This document shows positions 6,829 to 15,642 of a stretch of 64,000 bases of DNA, one piece after another. Origin of the DNA: JBFHIZ01 sp041596215 (GTDB lineage Bacteria; Bacillota; Clostridia; Lachnospirales; Lachnospiraceae); assembly GCA_041596215.1 (NCBI GenBank), contig JBFHIZ010000005.1, positions 16,782 to 80,781 of the forward strand, written 5' to 3'. Both the position numbers and the translations under genes were made by a program. The notes below the pieces were generated by a model. The model worked only from the letters and a program-made list of their open reading frames with translations, did not search any database and was not told the origin of the DNA. How positions within the stretch are numbered: the first letter of the stretch is position 1; the number at the start of each line of letters is the position of its first letter.

Positions 6829-9399
6829 ATGTTAAACACACAAGATGATTTTGATTCCGCTTTTGAAAAATTTCCAAAGAAAAAAAAGGTGGATTTATCT
6901 TATGAAGAATATGATGCTTCGAAAGATAAGGCGATAAAAAAGAAGAGTAATAAAAGTAAGGGACTCCAAAGTGAGGAGACCCCTTATAAGAGACCCCAAA
7001 AACAGATTCAAGAACCTAATAAAACAAAACGGGTCATAAAAAAAAGGCCAAAGAAAACAGCAAAAAAGGGATTTGGAGAGCATTTAAGAGAGTTCTTTGC
7101 AAGTGCTGGATTTCTTGAGTATCTAATGATTGCAACAACGCTTGTCATTATAATTGTAGGGGGAATTACACTTTATAAATGGGAAGAATCAAAAGAAATT
7201 GCAACTGGAGAAGAAGCCTTAATACCAATAGGAGAACAGCTTAGCGAAGTTGCAGTTTATACGGATGTGTTAGTGGACACTATAATTTCATCATTTGTAG
7301 GTGGACAAGAAGCAAACAAAGTGTTAGCAAATTTAGATGAAAGTGTAGAAATTTCCGTAACCTTCAGTTCCATTATGCAAGATTTAAAGGTAAAATTTGT
7401 AAATAAAGAAACGGATGAGTTAATTACGGGGATTTTATTTAAAATTGAAGTGATCCCTCCGACAGGAGAATCTTTCCTTGTTACGAATGAAGAAAAAGAT
7501 GGATTAATCTATGTAAGGGATTTAGAAGCAGGGGATTATCAAGTTATATGTAAAAGCATAGGAAATGTGAAGTTTTCGGATACACCAGTAGATGTCGTAG
7601 TGAAAGGCGAAATGGAGTATCAAGAGATTAATATTATCAATGAAGTAAAAAAAGAATCTGAAATTAATGTTTCAGAAGAAGATACGGAAGAGGAAGTTGT
7701 TGTTGAAAGTACATTAAAAGACACTGTTGTGTGGGTTGCATCTACAAAAACAGCGGTAGGAGATGGCTCTGGATATGTGGAAGTTTCAAAAGACACAATT
7801 ATCAATCCATCTACGATAGCATCGTTATCCGGAGTTTTCTATCGAGTGAATGGAACAACATCGTCACCAACACCAACACCATCACCAACACCATCACCAA
7901 CACCATCACCATCACTATCACCAACACCGTCACCAACGCCAACCATTAATCCGGGAAATGATATTTCGGTTACTTTAAATAAGATGACGGCAACATTGAT
8001 AAGGCCGAATACATTACAACTTACCGCAACGGTAGAAAAGGAAGAAAGCGATGATTCTGTGACTTGGACGTCTTCCAACACAAAGGTTGCTACGGTAAGT
8101 AATACTGGACTTGTTACACCAGTTGGCGGGGGCGAAACAATCATTACGGTAAAAACAAAGGAAGAATTGGATTCTGCACCAGGGACTTATGCAAAAGCAA
8201 CTTGTACGGTTACGGTAGAACCATTAACGATTGCAATAGCTTCTACTACATCTGGCGGAAGTTCACCAGAAGCAATTTATGTAGGAAACCAAGTGGATTT
8301 AACGGCTACGTTTACCAATCGACTTTCGAGCGATACGATTACATGGAAGACATCGGATACTACCATTGGTACCATTACTAAAAAAACAACATCCACGACA
8401 AAAGACGTATATACTTTTTCTGCATTAAAATCCGGTACGGTAGACATTACAGTATATTCGACAGAGGGATTAGGAGAAGACAATGCACAACCAGTTGCAG
8501 TATACCGATTTGTAGTGAGCGTCAATCCAAAAAATGATACAACGACAAACTTAAAGGATGAAAATGGAACACAAATATATGTAAAGGATGGAAGTAGTTA
8601 TCGAGAAGCAAAATATGCAGATTATTATACCTTTAGCACTTTTTATATAAAAGGAACGGTAGAGTATACGTATACTGGCTGGCAAACATTAGATGATAAC
8701 AAAACCTATTATTTTGATAGAAATGGAAATAAAGTGACTGGAACACAGGTAATTCAAGGCGTTTCCTATGTATTTTCTAGTACTGGTGTACTTTCTATGG
8801 GTAGTGGAACTATAGGAATTGATGTTTCTAAATGGAACGGAACCATCGATTGGACCGCAGTAAAAGCATCAGGAGTAGATTTCGTGATTATTCGATGTGG
8901 TTATCGTGGTTCGACAACGGGAGCATTAATTGAGGATCCAAAATTTGAACAAAATATACAAGGAGCAACGAGCGCGGGATTAAAAGTGGGTGTGTATTTC
9001 TTTACACAAGCAATTACAGAAGTAGAAGCGGTAGAAGAAGCTTCGATGGCATTAGCGCTTACCAGTAAATATAAGTTGACATATCCAATATTTATTGATT
9101 CCGAAGGAAGCGGTGGACGAGCAGACAGTTTGGATGCTACAACACGTACTGCTATCTTAAAAGCATTTTGTCAGACGGTTACAAATGCAGGGAAAAAAGC
9201 AGGAATCTATGCTTCAAAAAACTGGTTTACAACGAACTTAAATACAAGCCAATTAAATTCTTACACGATATGGATGGCACAATATGCGACGACACCTACC
9301 TATACAGGAAGATATGATATATGGCAATATTCTTCTACTGGACATGTGGGTGGCATCGATGGCAATGTAGATATGAATAAAAGTTATTTGAGTTATTAA
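6829..9399 (+). CDS. Membrane-anchored multidomain GH25 muramidase (lysozyme)
   Basis: An 856-residue protein beginning 58 bases after a strong promoter. The order is: Lys/Arg-rich cytoplasmic segment (1-95), one membrane helix (97-118), a short beta domain of SpaA/prealbumin type (about 185-265), a Pro/Thr/Ser linker (345-372), two Big_2-like Ig domains (about 378-463 and 466-566), a cell-wall-binding repeat with GWQTLDDNKTYYFDRNG (about 605-655), and a GH25 domain (664-856). The GH25 part begins GIDVSKWNG and carries FIDSEG with Asp757 and Glu759, the expected catalytic pair. It should cut peptidoglycan glycan chains outside the membrane while tethered. It is first in the operon with dTDP-rhamnose genes, and a shorter paralogue lies at 11430. 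Confidence 0.85.
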   Translation: MLNTQDDFDSAFEKFPKKKKVDLSYEEYDASKDKAIKKKSNKSKGLQSEETPYKRPQKQIQEPNKTKRVIKKRPKKTAKKGFGEHLREFFASAGFLEYLMIATTLVIIIVGGITLYKWEESKEIATGEEALIPIGEQLSEVAVYTDVLVDTIISSFVGGQEANKVLANLDESVEISVTFSSIMQDLKVKFVNKETDELITGILFKIEVIPPTGESFLVTNEEKDGLIYVRDLEAGDYQVICKSIGNVKFSDTPVDVVVKGEMEYQEINIINEVKKESEINVSEEDTEEEVVVESTLKDTVVWVASTKTAVGDGSGYVEVSKDTIINPSTIASLSGVFYRVNGTTSSPTPTPSPTPSPTPSPSLSPTPSPTPTINPGNDISVTLNKMTATLIRPNTLQLTATVEKEESDDSVTWTSSNTKVATVSNTGLVTPVGGGETIITVKTKEELDSAPGTYAKATCTVTVEPLTIAIASTTSGGSSPEAIYVGNQVDLTATFTNRLSSDTITWKTSDTTIGTITKKTTSTTKDVYTFSALKSGTVDITVYSTEGLGEDNAQPVAVYRFVVSVNPKNDTTTNLKDENGTQIYVKDGSSYREAKYADYYTFSTFYIKGTVEYTYTGWQTLDDNKTYYFDRNGNKVTGTQVIQGVSYVFSSTGVLSMGSGTIGIDVSKWNGTIDWTAVKASGVDFVIIRCGYRGSTTGALIEDPKFEQNIQGATSAGLKVGVYFFTQAITEVEAVEEASMALALTSKYKLTYPIFIDSEGSGGRADSLDATTRTAILKAFCQTVTNAGKKAGIYASKNWFTTNLNTSQLNSYTIWMAQYATTPTYTGRYDIWQYSSTGHVGGIDGNVDMNKSYLSY
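7864..7941 (+). repeat. In-frame tandem repeat coding a Thr-Pro-Ser linker
   Basis: Imperfect copies of the 12-base unit TCACCAACACCA run through this stretch and encode alternating Ser/Thr and Pro. The linker separates the membrane-proximal domain from the Ig-like domains of the GH25 protein. Its length could vary by slippage in multiples of six bases without breaking the frame. Confidence 0.8.
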
Positions 9400-9430
9400 A
9401 AAAGACAAAAGCAGGCGGGAGAAACAACAT

Positions 9431-10507
9431 ATGAAAACGTATTTAGTAACAGGCGGAGCGGGATTTATTGGTTCAAATTATATTCACTACATGTTTAAAA
9501 AATATGGAAAAGAAATTCGGATTATCAATGTCGATTCGTTAACTTATGCAGGAAATTTAGCAAATTTAAAGGAGTTTGAAGAAGCGGATAATTATGAATT
9601 TATAAAAGCAGATATTTGCGATAGTGAGGCGATAACCGAAATTTTTAAAACACATGATATTGATCGAGTGATACATTTTGCAGCGGAAAGTCATGTGGAT
9701 CGTAGCATTAAAAACCCAGAGGTGTTTGTAAAAACAAATGTATTGGGAACGTTAGTCATGTTAAATTGTGCAAAAAATGCATGGATGCTTCCCAATGAAA
9801 CGTTTCAAGCAGGAAAAAAATTCTTGCATGTTTCTACGGATGAAGTATATGGTTCTTTAGAAAAGGAAGATGAATATTTCTATGAAACAACGCCATATGA
9901 TCCGCATAGTCCCTATTCTGCGAGTAAAGCTTCTTCAGATATGTTAGTGAAATCCTATATGGATACCTACCAATTTCCGGCCAATATAACGAATTGTTCG
10001 AATAATTATGGACCTTATCAATTTCCGGAAAAATTAATTCCTTTAATTATCAATAATGCATTACAAGGGAAAAAACTTCCAGTGTATGGAGATGGGTTAA
10101 ATGTTAGAGATTGGTTATATGTGGAAGATCATGCGAAAGCAATAGATATGGTACAGGAACAAGGAAAATTATTTGAAACATATAATATCGGTGGGCATAA
10201 TGAAAAACAAAATATTCAGATTATTGAAACCATTTTAGATACCTTACAGGAAATGTTACCTGAAAAGGATCCGAGAAAGAAACTAGTAAGCAAAGATTTG
10301 ATTACGTATGTAACGGATCGAAAAGGGCATGATAGACGTTATGCCATTGCTCCAGATAAAATAAAAGCAGAGATTGGATGGGAACCGGAAACTTGCTTTT
10401 CAGAAGGCATTAAACGAACGATTGCCTGGTACTTTGAGAATGAGGAATGGATGAAAAATGTAACTAGTGGAGATTACCAAAAATATTATACGGATATGTA
10501 CCAATAG
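9431..10507 (+). CDS. rfbB: dTDP-glucose 4,6-dehydratase
   Basis: A 358-residue short-chain dehydrogenase-type enzyme, second step of dTDP-L-rhamnose synthesis. Visible features are the NAD-binding GGAGFIGSNY at the N-terminus, HVSTDEVYG holding the active-site Asp-Glu, YSASKASSD with the catalytic Tyr-x-x-x-Lys, and NCSNNYGPYQFPEKLIP. Length and motif order are typical. It starts 31 bases after the GH25 gene and is followed, after a hairpin, by rfbA. The product would feed the rhamnose-type glycosyltransferases downstream. Confidence 0.95.
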   Translation: MKTYLVTGGAGFIGSNYIHYMFKKYGKEIRIINVDSLTYAGNLANLKEFEEADNYEFIKADICDSEAITEIFKTHDIDRVIHFAAESHVDRSIKNPEVFVKTNVLGTLVMLNCAKNAWMLPNETFQAGKKFLHVSTDEVYGSLEKEDEYFYETTPYDPHSPYSASKASSDMLVKSYMDTYQFPANITNCSNNYGPYQFPEKLIPLIINNALQGKKLPVYGDGLNVRDWLYVEDHAKAIDMVQEQGKLFETYNIGGHNEKQNIQIIETILDTLQEMLPEKDPRKKLVSKDLITYVTDRKGHDRRYAIAPDKIKAEIGWEPETCFSEGIKRTIAWYFENEEWMKNVTSGDYQKYYTDMYQ

Positions 10508-10513
10508 GCAAAA

Positions 10514-10538
10514 TGGGGACGTTTGAGAGACGTTCCCA
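10514..10538 (+). other. RNA hairpin between rfbB and rfbA
   Basis: A nine-pair stem (one G-U pair) with a seven-base loop. No T-run follows, so it is more likely an mRNA-stability or processing element than a terminator. The rfbA ribosome binding site AAAGGAGG comes 19 bases later. Confidence 0.45.
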
Positions 10539-10570
10539 TTCCGTGCGTTTAAAAAAGGAGGATTTTTGTA

Positions 10571-11440
10571 ATGAAAGGGATTATTTTAGCAGGAGGTGCA
10601 GGAACAAGACTGTATCCATTAACGAAAGCAATTTCAAAACAGATTATGCCAGTGTATGATAAACCAATGATTTATTATCCACTTTCGATTCTTATGTTAG
10701 CAGGAATAAAGGATGTGCTGATTATTTCTACACCAAGGGATCTTCCCATTTTTGAAGACCTTTTTGGAACGGGAGAACAGCTGGGTTTGCATATGGAATA
10801 TGCTGTGCAAGAAGAACCGCGTGGGCTTGCAGACGCTTTTATTATTGGAGCTGATTTTATTGCTGGAGATTCGGTGGCTTTAATATTAGGAGATAATATT
10901 TTTTATGGACAAAGCTTTTCTGATATTTTACGTAGAGTGGTATCTAAAAAAGAGGGTGCTACTATTTTTGGATATTACGTTAGAGATCCAAGAGAATATG
11001 GAGTGGTTGCATTTGATAACGATGGAAAAGCCATCTCGATTGAAGAAAAACCAGAAAACCCAAAAAGTAACTATGCGGTACCAGGACTTTATTTTTATGA
11101 TAGCAAAGTGGTTGAAATTGCAAAACATGTGAAACCTTCGGCAAGAGGGGAAATTGAAATTACAAGTATTAATAACGCTTATTTAGAAGCAGGGGAATTA
11201 GAAGTGGAAACCTTAGGAAGAGGATTTGCTTGGCTTGATACAGGCAGTCATGATTCCTTGCTTGATGCGGCTGATTTTGTTGCGGCATTTCAAAAGAGAC
11301 AAGGGCTTTATATTTCTTGTATTGAAGAAATTGCATATAAAAGAGGATTTATATCAAAAGAACAGTTGTTAGAATTAGCAAAACCATTATTAAAGACAGA
11401 ATATGGAAAATATTTAGTTGAGGTTGCAAATGGACTCTAA
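10571..11440 (+). CDS. rfbA: Glucose-1-phosphate thymidylyltransferase
   Basis: A 289-residue nucleotidyltransferase that joins dTTP and glucose-1-phosphate to give dTDP-glucose, the first step to dTDP-rhamnose. It opens with GGAGTRLYPLT and SKQIMPVYDKPM, the nucleotide-binding signature and Lys of the family, and has LILGDNIFYG and EEKPENPKSNYAVPGLYFY as expected. Glucose-1-phosphate would come from the phosphoglucomutase encoded at 19649. The second GH25 gene overlaps its last 11 bases, so the two are translationally coupled. Confidence 0.95.
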   Translation: MKGIILAGGAGTRLYPLTKAISKQIMPVYDKPMIYYPLSILMLAGIKDVLIISTPRDLPIFEDLFGTGEQLGLHMEYAVQEEPRGLADAFIIGADFIAGDSVALILGDNIFYGQSFSDILRRVVSKKEGATIFGYYVRDPREYGVVAFDNDGKAISIEEKPENPKSNYAVPGLYFYDSKVVEIAKHVKPSARGEIEITSINNAYLEAGELEVETLGRGFAWLDTGSHDSLLDAADFVAAFQKRQGLYISCIEEIAYKRGFISKEQLLELAKPLLKTEYGKYLVEVANGL

Positions 11441-12683
11441 GTTACGTTGGAAAGCTATCTGGATTGGAGTGTTTTTGGTTTTGGGTATTTGTTTGCTCGC
11501 AATCATTACGAATCTAGATGCTTTAAAAGCAAAAAATGCAAAAGAACAAGTGGAAATTTTAGAGGAAGAATATCGAATTGGCGAAGATCTTTCTGCAGAA
11601 GAATTACGCTCATTTTTAGAGGATACTGCATTTTTTGACCAAGAAGAAAGTATGGATTTAGAGGCAAGTTTAGGGCGACAATTATCGATACAGGTTTTAT
11701 CCGTGGAAAGAGATTTGCGAATTTTAATTATGGATGTTGCAGGTAAATTAGTTGATGGAGAGAAATTTCAAATAACGGTAGATGATGTGGGTACTTATAC
11801 CGATGACAACAAGGACGGAATTATTTATATTCCCTCGTTATTGTCTGGAGATTACTATGTACGCTTAGAGGAATATGATGGCTATAAAGTGCCTAGTTCG
11901 ACTATTAAAGTAAATGTAAAATCTAATGTGGAATATGAAAAAATAGACGATATTTCTTATTTTATAAAAACAGAAGACGATGTGGATGCAACGTTGGAAG
12001 ATACATCCATTCAAAATGCACGAAGTGAAGCGGATGGAACAGAACAAACCATTAAGATGTTACCAAATGGAGCTATGTATTTTGGGATTGATGTGTCAAA
12101 ATGGAATCGTGAAATCGAATGGGATAAAGTAAAGGCAGCAGGAGTGGATTTTGCAATTATACGATGTGGATATCGTGGCTCGGAGACAGGTACGTTGATT
12201 GAGGATCCATATTTTCAAAAAAATATAGAAGGTGCAACAAATGCAGGAATAGATGTGGGTGTATATTTCTTTACACAAGCTATAAACGCTGTAGAAGCGG
12301 TTGAAGAGGCAAGTATGGTATTAGCGTTATGCGATAATTATGAGATAACATATCCTATATTTATTGATACCGAAGGGGCAGGAGGAGAAGGCAGAGCCGA
12401 TGATTTGTCCGTTGTTGCGAGAACAAATGTATGTGATGCATTTTGTAGAACCATTGAAAATGCAGAGAAAGAATACACAGTAGGTGTATATGCAAGTAAA
12501 AATTGGTTTCAAACAAAAATTGAGGCATCTAAGTTTTTAGGGAAAGCAATCTGGCTTGCAGAATATAAAGAGGAAGCAACTTATACGGGGACTTATCATA
12601 TGTGGCAATATACTTCCAAAGGAAAAATCAGTGGGATTTCTGGAAACGTGGATTTAAATATTAGTTATATGGAAAATGAATAA
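11430..12683 (+). CDS. Membrane-anchored GH25 muramidase, short paralogue
   Basis: I use ATG 11430 because TGAGG lies just upstream; a TTG 12 bases earlier is also in frame. The 417-residue product has one N-terminal helix (about 8-27), a prealbumin/SpaA-like beta domain (about 90-170) similar to that of the 6829 protein, and a C-terminal GH25 domain beginning FGIDVSKWN. The catalytic FIDTEG is present, followed by a slightly longer GAGGEGRAD loop. It lacks the Ig-like and wall-binding repeats of its paralogue. The gene overlaps rfbA by 11 bases and stands before rfbC, inside the rhamnose genes. It presumably trims peptidoglycan near the membrane. Confidence 0.85.
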   Translation: MDSKLRWKAIWIGVFLVLGICLLAIITNLDALKAKNAKEQVEILEEEYRIGEDLSAEELRSFLEDTAFFDQEESMDLEASLGRQLSIQVLSVERDLRILIMDVAGKLVDGEKFQITVDDVGTYTDDNKDGIIYIPSLLSGDYYVRLEEYDGYKVPSSTIKVNVKSNVEYEKIDDISYFIKTEDDVDATLEDTSIQNARSEADGTEQTIKMLPNGAMYFGIDVSKWNREIEWDKVKAAGVDFAIIRCGYRGSETGTLIEDPYFQKNIEGATNAGIDVGVYFFTQAINAVEAVEEASMVLALCDNYEITYPIFIDTEGAGGEGRADDLSVVARTNVCDAFCRTIENAEKEYTVGVYASKNWFQTKIEASKFLGKAIWLAEYKEEATYTGTYHMWQYTSKGKISGISGNVDLNISYMENE

Positions 12684-12753
12684 ATAATACGAAAAAGTAA
12701 TATATAAAAGAAAACTAAAGGTAAGAAAATAGACGATAGGAGATAAGAAAGAA

Positions 12754-13314
12754 ATGGGTAAAATTACAGTAGAAACTTGTGAAATAGAAGGCTTAAAAAT
12801 AATTACGCCCCGTGTTTTCCCTGATGAAAGAGGTTATTTTATGGAGACATATAATCAAAATGATTTTATGGAGGCAGGGATAGATACTATTTTTGTACAG
12901 GACAATCAGTCTGCATCCTCTAAAGGGGTATTAAGGGGATTGCATTTTCAAATCAACCATCCACAAGATAAATTGGTCCGTGTAATCAAAGGAGAGGTAT
13001 TTGATGTGGCAGTGGATTTAAGAGCGGATTCGAAAACGTATGGAAAATGGTTTGGCGTGCTACTTTCAGAAGAAAATAAGAAACAATTTTATATTCCGAA
13101 AAATTTTGCACATGGATACTTTGTAGTGTCGGATTATGCGGAATTTGCATATAAATGTTCGGAATTTTATCATCCAAATGATGAAGGCGGAATTCTATAT
13201 AATGCAAAAGAAATTGGTGTTAAATGGCCATTGGGAGATATCTCACCGAAATTATCAAAAAAGGATGCAAAGTGGGGCGGACTCAAGGAATTTGAAAGAT
13301 TAATGAATCGATAA
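12754..13314 (+). CDS. rfbC: dTDP-4-dehydrorhamnose 3,5-epimerase
   Basis: A 186-residue cupin-fold epimerase, third step of dTDP-rhamnose synthesis. It contains the family signature RGLHFQINHPQDKLVRVIKG with the catalytic His, then FDVAVDLR, FYIPKNFAHGYFVVS and the Tyr-bearing YKCSEFYHPNDEGG. Length is normal. It follows the second GH25 gene and precedes the Wzm/Wzt exporter. No rfbD-type reductase for the last step is visible in the window, so that gene must be elsewhere. Confidence 0.95.
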   Translation: MGKITVETCEIEGLKIITPRVFPDERGYFMETYNQNDFMEAGIDTIFVQDNQSASSKGVLRGLHFQINHPQDKLVRVIKGEVFDVAVDLRADSKTYGKWFGVLLSEENKKQFYIPKNFAHGYFVVSDYAEFAYKCSEFYHPNDEGGILYNAKEIGVKWPLGDISPKLSKKDAKWGGLKEFERLMNR

Positions 13315-13333
13315 CCTGAGGAGGAAGAACGTA

Positions 13334-14332
13334 ATGCATGCTAGGATAAATAAAGAAAATCGAATTGGAAAGATGATCATAATTGTCATCGCTATTCTAA
13401 TTATGCTATTATTAGTGTTTCATCATAATCCATTAGCAGATCCCAAACAGGAATGGATAAAAAAAATAGCAGCAATAGCAATTGATATGATTGCGACAAT
13501 CATTTTGCTTTTTAAATATGATTCTATAAAGCAATTGCTTTGGGAACTGTTTCAGAATCGAAGATTAATATGGAAATTGTCAAAAAATGATTTTAAAACC
13601 AAATATGCAGGTTCTTACCTAGGCGTTATTTGGGCTTTTATTCAACCAATTATTACAATATTAGTGTATTGGATTGTATTTCAAGTGATATTTCAGTCAA
13701 GAGGAGAAACATTAGGAGAGGGAATTGAGATTCCTTTTGTTTTGTATTTGACGGCTGGAATAGTCCCTTGGTTATATTTTTCAGAAGCGTTGATGAGTGG
13801 AACAGATTCTTTTCGAATTTACAATTATTTAGTGAAAAAGGTGGTTTTTAAAGTAAGCATTCTGCCAATTATACGTGTGATTTCAGCGACATTTGTACAT
13901 GTAGCATTTGTAGCTTTTATTTTGATACTAAATGTTGCCTTGGGAAATTATCCTACCATTTATTGGATTCAAATACTATATTTTAGTTTTTGTATGTTTA
14001 TTTTTTCCCTTGCATTTACGTATGCGACTTCATCCATGGTTGTTTTTTTCAAGGATTTAACACAGATCATTAATATTGTTTTACAAGTGGGTGTTTGGGC
14101 AACACCAATCATGTGGACTTTATCACAGTTCCCAGAAAAATACCATATTATTATAAAATTAAATCCCATATATTATGTAGTAAATGGATATCGAACGGCC
14201 TTATATGAACACACATGGTTCTGGCAAGATTTTTATTCAACCATGTATTTTTGGATTATTACGATTGGAATATTTGCACTGGGAATTTTGATTTTCAAAC
14301 GATTAAAACCACATTTTGCAGACGTATTATAA
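13334..14332 (+). CDS. ABC-2-type polysaccharide export permease (Wzm/TagG family)
   Basis: A 332-residue membrane subunit of an exporter for lipid-linked wall polymer. The family core begins near LIWKLSKNDFKTKYAGSYLG (about residue 76), the amphipathic gate helix typical of Wzm/TagG, followed by six helices and a late QVGVWATPIMW motif. Before the core is an extension of about 70 residues with two extra hydrophobic segments (about 14-31 and 45-63), absent from usual Wzm proteins of about 260 residues. The partner ATPase follows 20 bases downstream. Confidence 0.85.
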   Translation: MHARINKENRIGKMIIIVIAILIMLLLVFHHNPLADPKQEWIKKIAAIAIDMIATIILLFKYDSIKQLLWELFQNRRLIWKLSKNDFKTKYAGSYLGVIWAFIQPIITILVYWIVFQVIFQSRGETLGEGIEIPFVLYLTAGIVPWLYFSEALMSGTDSFRIYNYLVKKVVFKVSILPIIRVISATFVHVAFVAFILILNVALGNYPTIYWIQILYFSFCMFIFSLAFTYATSSMVVFFKDLTQIINIVLQVGVWATPIMWTLSQFPEKYHIIIKLNPIYYVVNGYRTALYEHTWFWQDFYSTMYFWIITIGIFALGILIFKRLKPHFADVL

Positions 14333-14352
14333 AAGCAATATAGGAGAATAAA

Positions 14353-15630
14353 ATGGCAGAACAAGAACTGGCAGTAGCAGTAAAAAAACTGGATAAGATA
14401 TATAAACTTTATAATCGCCAATTTGATCGAATTAAAGATGCATTTGGCTTGGCGAAGCATCCATATAAAGATCATTATGCATTAAAAGATATTGATTTAG
14501 AGATTAAAAAAGGCGAGACGGTCGGGATAATTGGAACGAATGGTTCTGGTAAATCAACGCTTTTAAAAATTATAACAGGTGTACTTTCTCCTACGAATGG
14601 GGAAGCCGTTGTAAGGGGTAGAATTTCTGCTTTATTGGAATTAGGGGCAGGATTTAACATGGAATACACAGGAATTGAAAACATATATTTAAATGGAACA
14701 ATGATGGGATTTTCAGATCGAGAAATCGATGAAAAATTAGAAGAGATTTTAAACTTTGCAGATATAGGTGACTTTGTATATCAACCAGTAAAAACTTATT
14801 CAAGTGGAATGTTTGTACGTCTTGCATTTGCAGTTGCGATAAATATTGAACCAGAAATATTGATTGTAGATGAAGCTCTTTCTGTAGGTGATGTGTTTTT
14901 TCAAGCAAAGTGTTATCATAAATTTGAAGAATTTAAGGAAAAGGGAAAGACGATTCTTTTTGTTAGCCATGATTTGAGCAGTATTTCAAAATACTGTGAT
15001 CGCGTGATTCTTTTAAATCGTGGGAAAAAACTAGGAGAGGGTTCTCCAAAAGATATGATTGATATATATAAACAGGTTTTGGTTGGAAAGTATGATGAAC
15101 ATTCACAATCTACAAATTTAGAGGATGGGGAGCAAAAAGTATTAGAATATGGATCCAAAGAAGCGGAAATTGTAGAGTTTTATATTCTCGATGAAAGTGG
15201 AACTCGGTCAAACTGCATCTTAAAAACGAGTGAATTTACGGTTTGCATGAAAGTAAAATTTCATACGAATATTCAAGCTCCTATTTTTGCATACTCCATT
15301 AAAAATGCAAAAGGTATTGAACTTACGGGAACGAATACAATGTTTGAAAAAGCATTTTTAGAACCTGTACCAAAAGGAAAAACCAAAATGGTAACTTTTA
15401 AACAGGTTATGCGATTACAAGGTGGGGAATATTTATTATCCGCAGGACTTACTGGATATGAAGGAAATGATTTTGTGGTATATCATAGATTATACGATGC
15501 AATAAATATTACGGTTGTTTCAGAAAAAGATACCGTGGGCTATTATGATTCCGATGCAGAAATTGAAGTCGCAGATGTAAAAGAAGTATCCAAGGAGAAT
15601 AATCTTGTGAATTATTCAAATTTAGCATAA
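14353..15630 (+). CDS. ABC transporter ATPase with C-terminal polymer-binding domain (Wzt/TagH family)
   Basis: A 425-residue protein with an ABC ATPase (residues 1 to about 245) and a beta-rich C-terminal domain (about 260-400). Walker A is GTNGSGKST, the signature is YSSGMFVRLAFA, Walker B is ILIVDEAL and the switch His is in LFVSHD. The tail, with GIELTGTNT and VVYHRLYDAINITVV, matches the Wzt carbohydrate-binding domain that in O-antigen systems recognises the finished, capped chain. It works with the permease at 13334. The adjacent methyltransferase-kinase gene suggests what the tail may recognise. Confidence 0.9.
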   Translation: MAEQELAVAVKKLDKIYKLYNRQFDRIKDAFGLAKHPYKDHYALKDIDLEIKKGETVGIIGTNGSGKSTLLKIITGVLSPTNGEAVVRGRISALLELGAGFNMEYTGIENIYLNGTMMGFSDREIDEKLEEILNFADIGDFVYQPVKTYSSGMFVRLAFAVAINIEPEILIVDEALSVGDVFFQAKCYHKFEEFKEKGKTILFVSHDLSSISKYCDRVILLNRGKKLGEGSPKDMIDIYKQVLVGKYDEHSQSTNLEDGEQKVLEYGSKEAEIVEFYILDESGTRSNCILKTSEFTVCMKVKFHTNIQAPIFAYSIKNAKGIELTGTNTMFEKAFLEPVPKGKTKMVTFKQVMRLQGGEYLLSAGLTGYEGNDFVVYHRLYDAINITVVSEKDTVGYYDSDAEIEVADVKEVSKENNLVNYSNLA

Positions 15631-15642
15631 AAAGGAGTACAA

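Noticed and set aside
7839..8144. Open frames in other phases over the Thr/Pro/Ser linker of the GH25 gene
   Set aside because: The 12-base tandem repeat is free of stops in several frames, which produces artificial reading frames.
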